Assembly: GCF_900113735.1 (NCBI RefSeq) | Contig: NZ_FOQM01000019.1 | Coordinates: 62,001-126,000, forward strand | Source: Bradyrhizobium sp. Gha | GTDB lineage: Bacteria > Pseudomonadota > Alphaproteobacteria > Rhizobiales > Xanthobacteraceae | DNA: 64,000 nucleotides | Reading direction: 5' to 3' | In this document: positions 25,634 to 35,008 of the stretch, piece by piece | Numbering within the stretch: the first letter of the stretch is position 1 | How the letters are laid out: each line of letters begins with the position of its first letter | Position numbers and translations under genes: made by a program | The notes under the pieces: generated by a model | What the model saw: the letters and a program-made list of their open reading frames with translations, nothing else | What the model was told of the DNA's origin: nothing | The model's database searches: none

Positions 25634-27874
25634 CTATCGATTTCCGCCAAATAGCCGGTCCATCAGCCAGCCATCAAGCCCGGCAGCCGCTTCCGGCCGT
25701 GCATTGACGTTGGCGCGCGTCGGCACCGGTGGCGCGCGATAGCCGCTGTTGCTGACCGGCGCCGGCGCAGGTCCAGGTGAATATCCGGGCGCGGCCGCTG
25801 CCTGTGTCGGCGGCGACACCTGCGAGGAGACCTGCACGAGGTTCGTTGGCCCCCAATTGCTCTGCGGGTTCGGCAGGGCCACCGCCTGCACGCCCTCGTG
25901 CGCGGCGCGCATGAAGCGGGTCCAGACTTCGACCGGAAGGCCGCCGCCGGTGGTCTTCTTGGTCGGCGAGTTGTCGTCATTGCCGAGCCAGACGCCGGTG
26001 ACGAGGTTCGCGGTGTAGCCGATGAACCAGGCGTCGCGGTAATCCTGGCTGGTGCCGGTCTTGCCGGCCGCCTGCCAGCCCGGGATCTCGGCCTTCTTCG
26101 CCGTGCCCGAGATCAGCGTCTCCCGCATCATCGTGTTCATCATGCCGACGTAACGAGGCTCGATCACCTGGCTATGCTCGTCGGCAGGCCGCATGTAGAG
26201 CAGCTTGCCGTCGAGCGTCTTGATCCGCGTGACGACATGCGGCACCGCCGCAAAGCCGCCATTGGCGAACGGCGCATAGGCGCCGACCAGCTCGACCACG
26301 GAGACTTCGGAGGTGCCGAGCGCGATCGAGGCGTTGGGCTCGAGCTTCGACGATATGCCGAGCCGGTGCGCGGTGCGCACCACGTTCTTCGGCCCGACCT
26401 CGAGGCCGACGCGGATGGCGACGGTGTTGAGCGACATCGCCAGAGCCTGCGTCAGCGTCACCGGGCCGAAATATTCATGCGTGTAGTTCTCGGGCTTCCA
26501 GCCCTTGACCTCGATCGGCGCGTCCTGGCGGATGGTGTCGGGCATCAGGCCCTGCTCCATCGCCGTCAGATAGACGAACGGCTTGAACGCGGAGCCCGGC
26601 TGGCGCTTGGCGTTGACCGCGCGATTGTACTGGCTCTCGGAATAGTTCCGTCCGCCGACCATTGCGCGCACCGCTCCGTCAGGCGTCATCGCCACCAGCG
26701 CGCCCTGGCTGACATTGAACTTCACGCTCTTGGCCGCAAGCTCGTCGATGATGGCGCTCTCCGCCACGGCCTGGAGCTTCGGATCGATCGTGGTCTCGAC
26801 CTTGATGCTGTCGTCGATCTGGCCGACCAGATCGTCCAGCACCTCGCCGATCCAGTCGGCGATGTAATTGACGGTACCGGCGCCGACAGGCTTCACATTG
26901 TAGGAGGGGTGGCCGATCGAGGCCTGGGCCTGCGCTTCGGTGATGAAGTTGGCGTCCGCCATCGCCGCGAGCACCACTTTTGCGCGCGCTTCCGCGCCTT
27001 CCGGATTGCGGTTCGGCGCCAGGCGGGACGGCGATTTGACCAGGCCCGCCAGCATCGCGGCTTCCGCGATCGTGACGTTCTTCGCCGGCTTGCCGAAATA
27101 TTTCTGCGCGGCAGCCTCGACGCCGTAGGCGCCGGAGCCGAAATAGACGCGGTTGAGATAGAGCTCCAGGATCTCGTTCTTGGAGTGCTTGCGCTCCAGC
27201 CAGATCGCGAGCTCCGCCTCCTGCAGCTTGCGCTGCATGGTGCGCTCCTGGGTCAGGAACAGGTTCTTGGCGAGCTGCTGCGTCAGCGTCGAGCCGCCCT
27301 GCGAGACGCCGCGATGGAGCACGTTGGTGACGAGCGCGCGCAGGATGCCGACGGGATCGACGCCGAAATGCGAGTAGAAGCGGCGGTCCTCGATCGCGAT
27401 GAACGCCTTCGGCAGATAGGGCGGCAGGTCCTTCAGCGCCACGTTGGCGCCGGCCATGTCGCCGCGCTGCGCGAGCAGGCTGCCGTCCACGCCAACGATC
27501 TGGATGGTCGGCGGGCGTTTGGGAATTTCAAGCGACTGGATCGGCGGCAGGTGGGCGCCGACCCAGATCACGACGCCGATCACGGCGATCACGCCCCACA
27601 GGCTCAGCACGACGCCCCAATAGACGAGGCGCCCAAGGCCGGCGCTGATGGATGATTTCGACCGGCGCTTCCCGCCGCTGTTTTTGGCCGGTGCCTTGCG
27701 CTCGCGCGGCGGCTCGTCGTCGGCCGGTTCGCTTTTGCGCTTGTTGGACTTTTTCGGCTTGTCGTCGCCCGCGCCGGGAATGCGGTCGGCCGCCGTGAGG
27801 CGCAGATCGGCGAGCGCCGCGGGCAAGCCGAACAACGGCTCCTTCCGCCCCCCCTTTTTCTTTGCCGACCCCAT
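25634..27874 (-). CDS. Penicillin-binding protein 1A (bifunctional transglycosylase/transpeptidase)
   Basis: Class A PBP of 746 residues that polymerises and cross-links peptidoglycan. A basic, low-complexity cytoplasmic tail (1-80) precedes one membrane helix (about 85-107). The GT51 domain has catalytic Glu162 in AIEDRRFYSHFG and the GGSTLTQQLAKNLFL motif. The transpeptidase has SxxK as Ser428-Ala-Phe-Lys431, SLN at 481-483 and KTGTS at 605-609. The last 70 residues are rich in Pro and Ala. The ATG at 27874 is preferred over a TTG two codons earlier. The lysine-rich N-terminal tail is longer than in E. coli PBP1A. Confidence 0.94.
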   Translation of the reverse strand: MGSAKKKGGRKEPLFGLPAALADLRLTAADRIPGAGDDKPKKSNKRKSEPADDEPPRERKAPAKNSGGKRRSKSSISAGLGRLVYWGVVLSLWGVIAVIGVVIWVGAHLPPIQSLEIPKRPPTIQIVGVDGSLLAQRGDMAGANVALKDLPPYLPKAFIAIEDRRFYSHFGVDPVGILRALVTNVLHRGVSQGGSTLTQQLAKNLFLTQERTMQRKLQEAELAIWLERKHSKNEILELYLNRVYFGSGAYGVEAAAQKYFGKPAKNVTIAEAAMLAGLVKSPSRLAPNRNPEGAEARAKVVLAAMADANFITEAQAQASIGHPSYNVKPVGAGTVNYIADWIGEVLDDLVGQIDDSIKVETTIDPKLQAVAESAIIDELAAKSVKFNVSQGALVAMTPDGAVRAMVGGRNYSESQYNRAVNAKRQPGSAFKPFVYLTAMEQGLMPDTIRQDAPIEVKGWKPENYTHEYFGPVTLTQALAMSLNTVAIRVGLEVGPKNVVRTAHRLGISSKLEPNASIALGTSEVSVVELVGAYAPFANGGFAAVPHVVTRIKTLDGKLLYMRPADEHSQVIEPRYVGMMNTMMRETLISGTAKKAEIPGWQAAGKTGTSQDYRDAWFIGYTANLVTGVWLGNDDNSPTKKTTGGGLPVEVWTRFMRAAHEGVQAVALPNPQSNWGPTNLVQVSSQVSPPTQAAAAPGYSPGPAPAPVSNSGYRAPPVPTRANVNARPEAAAGLDGWLMDRLFGGNR

Positions 27875-28046
27875 ACGCAAAACGCCCGGTCACCCTTTTG
27901 CCCCGCCTGCACGCTAGCGATCGCTGTTTAAGGCCCGGTTACCCCCGTGCTTAACGTCTGGTTAGGAGATGAGGCATTCCGCGGCCACAGTTCCGCTCGT
28001 TCAGCCGTGCAGCTAGGATCGCAGCCACAAAGAAGAGGGAGCACGC

Positions 28047-28472
28047 ATGGGCCACGTCGATCCGACCAAGGAAATCTTTGCGCAATTTCGGGACAATGAC
28101 CGCCCCGGCCCCATCCACATGCTCAACCTGGTGCGGCTGCGCAAGGAGGCGGCCTATCCCGACGGCAGAAAGGCGAGCGGCGCGGAAGCCTATGCGGCCT
28201 ATGGCCGCGAGAGCGGCCCGGTGTTCACGCGCCTCGGCGGCCGCATCGTCTGGCAGGGCCGGTTCGAACTGATGCTGATCGGACCGCAAGACGAGCGCTG
28301 GGACCACTGCTTCATCGCCGAATATCCTGATGTCGCCGCCTTCGTCGAGATGATCCGCGATCCTGTCTATCGCGAGGCAGTCAAGCACCGCCAGGCTGCG
28401 GTGGAAGACTCCCGGTTGATCCGCCACTCCGTGTTGCCGGTTGGGAAGAATTTTGGGGAGATACCGACCTGA
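28047..28472 (+). CDS. DUF1330-type protein
   Basis: A 141-residue protein with a DUF1330/NIPSNAP-like ferredoxin fold. Visible pattern: GPIHMLNLVRLR near the N-terminus, AYAAYGRESGPVFTRLGGRIVWQG in the middle, and FIAEYPDVAAFVEMIRDPVYREAVKHRQAAVEDSRLI, which is the typical helix before the C-terminus. No catalytic residues are established for the family. A strong GAGGGAG site precedes the ATG. It is divergent from PBP1A and convergent with the Liv-type binding protein gene. Confidence 0.78.
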   Translation: MGHVDPTKEIFAQFRDNDRPGPIHMLNLVRLRKEAAYPDGRKASGAEAYAAYGRESGPVFTRLGGRIVWQGRFELMLIGPQDERWDHCFIAEYPDVAAFVEMIRDPVYREAVKHRQAAVEDSRLIRHSVLPVGKNFGEIPT

Positions 28473-28476
28473 GTCT

Positions 28477-28569
28477 CGTCATGGCCGGGCTTGACCGGCC
28501 ATCCACGCCTTCTCTCGCCATCCAAAACGTGGATGCCCGGGACAAGCCCGGACAAGCCCGGGCATGACG
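28477..28569. repeat. Intergenic palindrome (CGTCATGGCCGGGCTTG type)
   Basis: CGTCATGGCCGGGCTTG (28477-28493) is matched with one mismatch by CAAGCCCGGGCATGACG (28553-28569). A short direct duplication GACAAGCCCG lies at the right arm (28541 and 28551). It sits between convergent genes and may act as a terminator. Confidence 0.65.
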
Positions 28570-28594
28570 TCGTTGTGGCAATTATTTTCGAGAA

Positions 28595-29821
28595 CTAACC
28601 CGCCGGACTCGAATCCTCCAGAATCGGGCCGAACAGCTCCCAGCGCTCGCCATTGAACTTCATCATCTGAAGCTGCTTGTTGACGCGGTAGTCGGTCGGC
28701 GAGGTGTTGGCCTTGATACCGGGCAGCGAGAGGTCGAGCTCCACGTCCTTCAGGCTGGTGGCGACTTTCATGACGTTCTCGCGGGTCAGGTTGTCGCCGC
28801 ACTTCTGAAGCACGTAGATCATCAATTGCGAGGTTGAGTACCCGTAGCTGTTGAAGCTCGAGTCCTTGTCGCCTTCGGGATAGTACTTCGCCATGAACTC
28901 GAAATACTTCTTCATCCCGGGGTCGTCTTTCCAGGTCGGGTCCAGCGGATCCTTGCCGTAGTTGACGCTGATCACGCCCTTCGACGCCTCGAGACCCGCG
29001 GGCTTCATCACCGCGCCGACCGAGGTGGCGTTGATGTCGAGGATCTGCACCGGGTGCCAGCCGAGTTCAGCGATCTTCTTGATCGCCTGCGCAGCCTGTT
29101 TCGGCGTGGTGGCGCTGAAGAACAGGTCGGCACCAGCGTCCTTGATCTTGAGGATCTGCGAATCGACCGTGGGATCGGAGACCTCGTAGGACGCTTCCGC
29201 CACGATCATGCCTGCCGCCTTGTCGCCGAGGCCGGCCTTGATGCCGTTCAGATAGTCCTTACCGAGATCGTCGTTCTGATAAAGGATGCCGATCTTGGCG
29301 GACGGGTGATTCTTGATGATGTACTGGCCGTAGATACGGCCCTCGACGAAGTAGTTGGGATTGAAGCCCATCGTCCACGGGAAATTCTTCGGATCTGTGA
29401 ACTTGGAAGCCCCGGTGGCCGCGAAGAGTTGTGGCACCTTCTTGGAGTTGAGATATTTCTGCACGGCCGCGTTCGAGGGGGTGCCGAGAAGCTGGAAGGT
29501 CAGCAACACCTCGTCGCTCTCGACCAGCTTGCGGACCTGCTCCACCGCCTTCGGCGGCGAATAGGCGTCGTCATATTGGATCAGGTTGATCTTACGGCCG
29601 TTCACTCCGCCTTGATCGTTGATCATCTTCATGTAGGCGGCCTGCGTCTTGCCGATTGTGGCATAGGCGGAGGCCGGCCCGCTGAACGGATTGGTCTGAC
29701 CGATCTTGATTTCGGTGTCGCTCGCACCGGGGTCGTATTTTTTCTGGGCAAGCGCCTGGCTCGCGGAGAATGTGACGGCAAGTGCCGCCGTGGCAGCTAG
29801 GAAAGCTCTGCGATTGTTCAT
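28595..29821 (-). CDS. ABC transporter substrate-binding protein, branched-chain amino acid (LivJ) type
   Basis: Periplasmic type I binding protein of 408 residues for an amino acid, amide or aromatic acid. MNNRRAFLAATAALAV is a signal peptide with twin arginines, so Tat export is possible, and cleavage fits after ASQALA. The mature part starts with DTEIKIGQTNPFSGPASAYA, typical of the HAAT family. No permease or ATPase gene is adjacent, so this is an orphan receptor gene. AGGAGGAAC precedes ATG 29821. The ligand is not predictable; orphan members in Rhizobiales often bind aromatic acids or amides. Confidence 0.9.
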   Translation of the reverse strand: MNNRRAFLAATAALAVTFSASQALAQKKYDPGASDTEIKIGQTNPFSGPASAYATIGKTQAAYMKMINDQGGVNGRKINLIQYDDAYSPPKAVEQVRKLVESDEVLLTFQLLGTPSNAAVQKYLNSKKVPQLFAATGASKFTDPKNFPWTMGFNPNYFVEGRIYGQYIIKNHPSAKIGILYQNDDLGKDYLNGIKAGLGDKAAGMIVAEASYEVSDPTVDSQILKIKDAGADLFFSATTPKQAAQAIKKIAELGWHPVQILDINATSVGAVMKPAGLEASKGVISVNYGKDPLDPTWKDDPGMKKYFEFMAKYYPEGDKDSSFNSYGYSTSQLMIYVLQKCGDNLTRENVMKVATSLKDVELDLSLPGIKANTSPTDYRVNKQLQMMKFNGERWELFGPILEDSSPAG

Positions 29822-29994
29822 GTTGGGATGTTCCTCCTGACGGAATTTCGGTCGATGGTCTTTTCCCGTTGCTTGCAACGGTCGCCATCGCTGCCGAAGA
29901 GTGTGGAGGAAGGGCAGGCCGCGCGCAAGGATCGCGGCGCTGCGCAATGGTGGTCTCAGGCTAAAGTCTCAGGCCAAGGTCTTGGGTTCAGAAT

Positions 29995-30357
29995 TCAGGC
30001 CAGGAATAGCACGGCCAGTGCGATCGCCGCCGGCAGCGCCTGCACGATCAAGATGCGCGTGCTGACGGTCGCCGCACCATAAGCGCCGGCCACGATCACA
30101 CAGGCGAGGAAGAACAGCTTGATCTGGAATGCGAAGGCCGGGTTGCCGTGGACGAGACCCCACATCAGGCCGGCGGCGAGGAAGCCGTTATAGAGCCCCT
30201 GATTGGCGGCCAGCACCTTGGTGATCGCGGCCTTGTCAGGCGTATTGCGGAATGTCTTCAGGCCAAGCGGCTTGTCCCAGAGGAACATCTCCAGCAGCAA
30301 GAAATAGGCGTGCAGCGCGGCGACAAGCGCCACCAGGATATTCGCGACCAGAACCAA
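29995..30357 (-). CDS. DUF1304 membrane protein
   Basis: A 120-residue integral membrane protein with about four helices. The start TTG at 30357 gives the family's usual N-terminus (VLVANILVALVAALHAYFLLLEMFLW) and follows GGGGGAG by 6 nt, whereas the frame continues to 30465 with a polar, non-homologous extension that would overlap the divergent ogt gene. EMFLWDKP and ANQGLYNGFLAAGL are the conserved segments. The function of the family is unknown. The Liv-type gene follows on the same strand after 173 nt. Confidence 0.82.
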   Translation of the reverse strand: MVLVANILVALVAALHAYFLLLEMFLWDKPLGLKTFRNTPDKAAITKVLAANQGLYNGFLAAGLMWGLVHGNPAFAFQIKLFFLACVIVAGAYGAATVSTRILIVQALPAAIALAVLFLA

Positions 30358-30449
30358 GTTGAGCTCCCCCAAAAGCGTCAGCTTTCGGGTGGACCTTAGC
30401 ATATCAGCCATGGCAAGTGCGAAGCGTGTTTCGATGCAATGGTGTCGCG

Positions 30450-30980
30450 ATGGCTGCTCGCTCAACCAGAACCCCTGAAAGCTTCGGCCTCGACCGGCTG
30501 GTGACGCCGATCGGGATCGCGCTGCTCGTCACAGATAGCGCGGGCGCGTTGCGTGCGCTCGACTGGGATGACCACGAGCACCGCATGCGCGAGCTGTTGC
30601 GCCTGCATCATGGCGCCGTGAACCTGCTCGATCGACCTGCGCCGACCGACATGAAGACCGCGCTGTCAGCTTACTTCGAGGGTGATCTCGGTCAGCTCCT
30701 GCGCGTCGAATGGCGCATCGCCGGCACGCCATTCCAGCAAAAGGTCTGGACCGCACTCGCGGAGATCCCTGTCGGCAGTACCATGAGCTACGGGGCGCTT
30801 GCGGCGAAGATCGAAATGCCCAAGGCCATCAGGGCGGTCGGCCACGCCAACGGCTCCAACCCGATCAGCGTGGTGCTGCCCTGCCATCGGCTGATCGGCG
30901 CCAATGGCTCGCTGGTGAAATATGGCGGCGGTCTCGAGCGCAAACGCTGGCTGTTGCGGCATGAAGGTGTGGTGGTCTAG
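30450..30980 (+). CDS. ogt: Methylated-DNA-protein-cysteine methyltransferase
   Basis: Suicide DNA-repair protein of 176 residues that removes alkyl groups from O6-alkylguanine. The active site is PCHRLIG with acceptor Cys145, preceded by the helix-turn-helix region (TMSYGALAAKIEMPKAIRAVGHANG) with the Arg finger. No Ada N-terminal domain is present, so this is the Ogt form. The ATG at 30450 is chosen over a GTG 11 codons upstream. It is divergent from the DUF1304 gene and convergent with glnD (8 nt between stops). Confidence 0.93.
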   Translation: MAARSTRTPESFGLDRLVTPIGIALLVTDSAGALRALDWDDHEHRMRELLRLHHGAVNLLDRPAPTDMKTALSAYFEGDLGQLLRVEWRIAGTPFQQKVWTALAEIPVGSTMSYGALAAKIEMPKAIRAVGHANGSNPISVVLPCHRLIGANGSLVKYGGGLERKRWLLRHEGVVV

Positions 30981-30988
30981 GGCTCCGC

Positions 30989-33778
30989 TCACGCCGCCGG
31001 CTGAACCGCCTTGTCGCCGGCCATCACGTGGGTCAGTGCGCTCTTGATCGCGGCCTGGCGGGTCGGGGCATTGATCTGGGCGCCAAGCAGGTCGGTGACG
31101 TAGAACACGTCGCGGGCGCGCTCGCCGAAGGTCGCGACATGGGCTGAGGCGATGTTGAGGTTGAGCTTGGAGATCGCGGTGGTCAGCTCGTAGAGCAGGC
31201 CGGGGCGGTCGAGGCCGGAGACCTCGATCACCGTGTAGCGGTCGGACCATTGGTTGTTGATGGTCACCTCAGGCTCGATCACGAAGGGCTTTGCCTTGCT
31301 GCGCACGGTGCGCCGCGCCACCACTTCCGGCAGGCGCAGCTTGCCTTCGAGCACATCCTCGATCATCTCGCCGATGCGCGTGGCCCGCCGTCCCTCGTCC
31401 TCGTCGCGGTCGTATTCCCTTGATATCGAGATCGTGTCCAGCGCGCGGCCGTCGGTCGTGGTGTAGATCTGGGCATCGACGATGTTGGCGCCGGCCGAGG
31501 CGCAGGCGCCGGCAATGATCGACAGCAGCCAGGGATGGTCGGCGGCGAAGATCGTGAGCTCGGTGACGCCACGCACTTCGTCGAAGCCGACATTGATCGC
31601 GAGCTTGTGGCCGGCCTGTTCGCTCGATCGTACGAAGCGCGCGTGGCGGATCTTGCGCGGCAGCTCGACCTTGAGCCAATAGGCCGGATAGTGCCGGCCA
31701 ACATAGGCATCGAGCTCGTCCGCCGGCCATTCGGCGAAGGCGTTCCGGAATTCGGCGTAGGCAGCCGTGAGGCGCTTGCCGCGGTCGACCTCCGAGAAGC
31801 CGCCGGTCAGCACCGGTTCCGTCTCGTAATACAGCGAACGCAGCAGCTGCGCCTTCCAGCCGTTCCAGACGCCCGGACCGACGCCGCGGATATCTGCGGT
31901 GGTCAGGATGGTGAGCAGCTTCATCTGCTCGACCGACTGCACCACGGCAGCAAAGTTCTCGATGGTCTTGCGGTCGGAGAGGTCGCGCGATTGCGCGACC
32001 GTCGACATCGTCAGGTGCTCCTCGATCAGCCAGGCCACGAGCTCGGTGTCAGCAGCGCTGAAGCCGAGCCGCGGGCACAGGCGGCGCGCGACCTTGGCGC
32101 CCGCGATCGAGTGATCTTCGAGCCGGCCCTTGGCGATGTCGTGCAGCAGCGTCGTGATGTAGATCACCGAACGGTGCTCGGGGCGAATTTTGCGCATCAG
32201 GTCGCTGGCGAGCGCGAACTCCTCGAAGCCGCCGCGCTCGATGTCCTGGAGGAAGCCGACGCAGCGGATCAGATGCTCGTCGACGGTGTAGTGATGATAC
32301 ATGTTGAATTGCATCATCGAGACGATCTTGCCGAAGGCGCGGATGAAATGGCCGAGCACGCCGGTCTCGTTCATCCGCCGCAGCACGATCTCGGCATTGT
32401 CGGAGGTCAGGATCTCCATGAACAGCCGGTTGGCTTCGGGATTCTCGCGCATCTGCGCGTTGATGAGCCCGAGCGAGCGCGTCACGTCGCGCATTGCATC
32501 CGGGTGAAAGGCGAGGTTGTTCTTCTGCGCGAGGCGGAAGATGCGAATCAGGTTGACGGGATCGTGCTTGAAGACGTCGGGGGCGGCGACGTTGATGCGG
32601 TTGTTGTCGACGATGAAGTCGTCGCTGTCGGGGACGCGCCGCTTTGCTGGCGTCGGGCGCAGGCGCGCCATCATCCGGCTCAGCACCGGTGCGGGCTTGG
32701 CCTGCTGGTCCTCGAGCTTGGCGCAGAGGATGGCGGTGAGATTGCCGACTTCCTTGGCGACGAGGAAGTAGTGCTTCATGAAGCGCTCGACGTCCTGCAT
32801 GCCGGGATGCGAGGTGTAGCCGAGCCTGACAGCGATCTCGCGCTGGAGGTCGAAGGAAAGGCGCTCTTCGGCCCGGCCGGAGTAGAAATGCAGATTGCAG
32901 CGCACCGACCAGAGGAAATCGGCGCAGCGGCGGAAGCTGCGATACTCCTGCGCGTCGAATACGCCGCGCCCGACCAGCTCGTCGGTATCGTGGACGCGGT
33001 AGACGTATTTCGCGATCCAGAACAGGGTGTGCAGGTCGCGAAGCGCGCCCTTGCCGTCCTTGACGTTGGGCTCGACCAGATAACGCGACTGGCCGCCGCG
33101 GCGGTGACGTTCTTCGCGCTCGGCAAGCTTTGCGGTGACGAATTCGGACGCGGTACCTTGCACCACTTCCTTGTCGAAGCGCGCGACCAGCTCGTCATAA
33201 AGCGGCTGGTCGCCGGTGAGAAAGCGCGTCTCCAGGATCGCGGTGCGGATGGTCATGTCGCCGCGCGCCTGCCGGATCGATTCATCGACGGAGCGCGTGG
33301 CGTGGCCGACCTTCAACCCCATGTCCCAGAGGCAATAGAGAATGGCTTCGGCGACCTGCTCGCCCCAGGCGGTCTGCTTGTAGGGCAGGATGAACAACAG
33401 GTCGATGTCGGACTCGGGAGCCATCAGGCCGCGGCCATAGCCGCCGGTCGCGACCACCGCCATGCGCTCCGCCCCGGTCGGGATCGGCGAGCGATAGAGA
33501 TGTCGGGTCGCGGCCGAATAGAGGATGCGGATGATCTCGTCCTGCACGTGGCAGAGTCGCTCGGCGCAGCGGCGGCCATGGCGGTCCTTCAGCAGGATCG
33601 CCTGCGCTGCGGCGCGTGCCGCGAGCAGCTCGGTCTTGAGCAGTTGCGCGGTCGCGGTGCGGAACGCGTCCTCGCGCCCCTGGTACTTTTCGGCAAGCGC
33701 ATCGATCGCGGCGGTGATCCGCGCGGTATCGAAACGATCATCCACCTCTGGCTTGTGCTCGGTCGCAACGCTGTCCAT
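30989..33778 (-). CDS. glnD: Bifunctional [protein-PII] uridylyltransferase/uridylyl-removing enzyme
   Basis: Nitrogen sensor of 929 residues that adds UMP to PII proteins when glutamine is low and removes it when glutamine is high. Domains in order: nucleotidyltransferase with GGYGRGLMAPESDIDLLF (about 111-128), helical linker, HD phosphohydrolase with LLHDIAKGRLEDHS, and two C-terminal ACT domains (the last from SDRYTVIEVSGLDRPGLLYELTTAIS). The length matches the family. The ribosome site GGTGAGAC is close to the ATG. It controls GlnB/GlnK and hence Ntr genes, here in a window with a sigma54-dependent cassette, though no direct link is shown. Confidence 0.96.
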   Translation of the reverse strand: MDSVATEHKPEVDDRFDTARITAAIDALAEKYQGREDAFRTATAQLLKTELLAARAAAQAILLKDRHGRRCAERLCHVQDEIIRILYSAATRHLYRSPIPTGAERMAVVATGGYGRGLMAPESDIDLLFILPYKQTAWGEQVAEAILYCLWDMGLKVGHATRSVDESIRQARGDMTIRTAILETRFLTGDQPLYDELVARFDKEVVQGTASEFVTAKLAEREERHRRGGQSRYLVEPNVKDGKGALRDLHTLFWIAKYVYRVHDTDELVGRGVFDAQEYRSFRRCADFLWSVRCNLHFYSGRAEERLSFDLQREIAVRLGYTSHPGMQDVERFMKHYFLVAKEVGNLTAILCAKLEDQQAKPAPVLSRMMARLRPTPAKRRVPDSDDFIVDNNRINVAAPDVFKHDPVNLIRIFRLAQKNNLAFHPDAMRDVTRSLGLINAQMRENPEANRLFMEILTSDNAEIVLRRMNETGVLGHFIRAFGKIVSMMQFNMYHHYTVDEHLIRCVGFLQDIERGGFEEFALASDLMRKIRPEHRSVIYITTLLHDIAKGRLEDHSIAGAKVARRLCPRLGFSAADTELVAWLIEEHLTMSTVAQSRDLSDRKTIENFAAVVQSVEQMKLLTILTTADIRGVGPGVWNGWKAQLLRSLYYETEPVLTGGFSEVDRGKRLTAAYAEFRNAFAEWPADELDAYVGRHYPAYWLKVELPRKIRHARFVRSSEQAGHKLAINVGFDEVRGVTELTIFAADHPWLLSIIAGACASAGANIVDAQIYTTTDGRALDTISISREYDRDEDEGRRATRIGEMIEDVLEGKLRLPEVVARRTVRSKAKPFVIEPEVTINNQWSDRYTVIEVSGLDRPGLLYELTTAISKLNLNIASAHVATFGERARDVFYVTDLLGAQINAPTRQAAIKSALTHVMAGDKAVQPAA

Positions 33779-33922
33779 GTCTCACCGGATATAAGAGGTG
33801 ACAGGCGCTGTCATCAGCCATTCTCAGGCAATAGCCGTTCCATGCTGGAAAGGTCGGTCCTCGGGCAAAATTGTTCTCGGGTCGCGCGCTTTCAAGGGGC
33901 GGATTTTCCTGTTGACCTCCAG

Positions 33923-33934
33923 ATATAACTCATT
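33923..33934. promoter_or_regulatory. AT-rich motif ATATAACTCATT upstream of ABC uptake genes
   Basis: The motif lies 33 nt before the start of the sulfonate/nitrate-type binding protein gene, in an otherwise GC-rich region. Its reverse complement differs by one base from AATTAGTTATAT upstream of pcaH (45337-45348). It is a candidate operator or promoter element; the regulator is unknown. Confidence 0.3.
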
Positions 33935-33966
33935 GAAAAACAAAGAAATTCTGAAGGAGCCTGGGC

Positions 33967-34938
33967 ATGAGCAACTTGACACGACGCATTCTTCTGGCGG
34001 GAGCGGCGGCCCTCGCCATGACCGCCGCGGCTCGGGCTGCCGATCCGCTCAAGGAGATCCGCATCGACTGGGCGACCTACAATCCGGTGTCGATGGTCCT
34101 GAAGCAGAAGGGGCTGCTGGAGAAAGAGTTCGCCAAAGACGGCATCACCATCACCTGGGTGCAGTCCGCGGGCTCCAACAAGGCGCTCGAATTCCTCAAT
34201 GCCGGCTCCATCGATTTCGGCTCGACCGCCGGTTCAGCCGCGCTGGTCGCGCGCATCAACGGCAACCCGATCAAGTCGATCTATGTCTATTCGCGCCCGG
34301 AATGGACGGCGCTGGTCACGGGCAAGGACTCCAGGATTACCAGCGTCGCTGACCTGAAGGGAAAGCGGGTCGCAGTGACACGCGGCACCGATCCGCACAT
34401 CTTCCTGGTGCGCGCCCTGCTCAGTGCCGGTCTCACTGAAAAGGACATCACGCCGGTGCTGTTGCAGCACGCGGACGGCAAGACCGCGCTCATCCGCGGC
34501 GACGTCGATGCGTGGGCCGGTCTTGATCCGATGATGGCGCAGGCCGAGGTCGAAGAGGGCGCGAAGCTGTTCTATCGCAAGGCTGATGCCAACACCTGGG
34601 GCATCCTCAATGTGCGCGAGCAGTTCCTGAAGGACTATCCGGACGCCGCCCGCCGCGTGCTCGCGGTGTATGAGGAAGCGCGAAAGTATTCGCTGGCGAA
34701 TTACGACGAGCTGAAGAAGACCTTCATCGCGGTGACCAAGCTGCCCGATGCGGTCGTTGACAAGCAGCTCAAGGAACGCACCGAGCTCACCCACAGCCGC
34801 ATCGGCGAGTCCCAGCGCGAGTCGATTCTCGCGGCCGGCCTCGCGCTCCAGCAGGCCGGCGTCGTCGATGCCAAGGTCGACGTGAAGGCGACGCTGGATG
34901 CCCTGATCGACGACCAGGTTCCGCTGCCGGCGAATTGA
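33967..34938 (+). CDS. ABC uptake substrate-binding protein, aliphatic sulfonate (SsuA) type
   Basis: Periplasmic type II binding protein of 323 residues in the SsuA/TauA/NrtA group. MSNLTRRILLAGAAALAM is a signal sequence with a twin-arginine motif, cleaved near ARAAD. Mature sequence IDWATYNPVSMVLKQKGLLEKEF is typical. An AAGGAG site precedes the ATG. It is the first of three genes (binding protein, permease, ATPase) on the plus strand. The ligand may be an alkanesulfonate, but nitrate- or taurine-type ligands share the fold. No sulfonate monooxygenase gene is nearby. Confidence 0.88.
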   Translation: MSNLTRRILLAGAAALAMTAAARAADPLKEIRIDWATYNPVSMVLKQKGLLEKEFAKDGITITWVQSAGSNKALEFLNAGSIDFGSTAGSAALVARINGNPIKSIYVYSRPEWTALVTGKDSRITSVADLKGKRVAVTRGTDPHIFLVRALLSAGLTEKDITPVLLQHADGKTALIRGDVDAWAGLDPMMAQAEVEEGAKLFYRKADANTWGILNVREQFLKDYPDAARRVLAVYEEARKYSLANYDELKKTFIAVTKLPDAVVDKQLKERTELTHSRIGESQRESILAAGLALQQAGVVDAKVDVKATLDALIDDQVPLPAN

Positions 34939-35008
34939 TCTCTCTTCCCCTCCAGCGGAGGGTAACAGGCTCCTTGCATTCCCGCCCTGGACGCGCTTCC
35001 TACCCGCC

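Noticed and set aside
28477-28569. Possible tRNA or rRNA fragment from strong base pairing
   Set aside because: There is no cloverleaf or conserved T-loop; it is a simple inverted repeat like others in the window.
31535-33928. A 797-codon plus-strand frame across glnD
   Set aside because: It is the mirror of the complete GlnD protein and looks like the usual high-GC antisense artefact.
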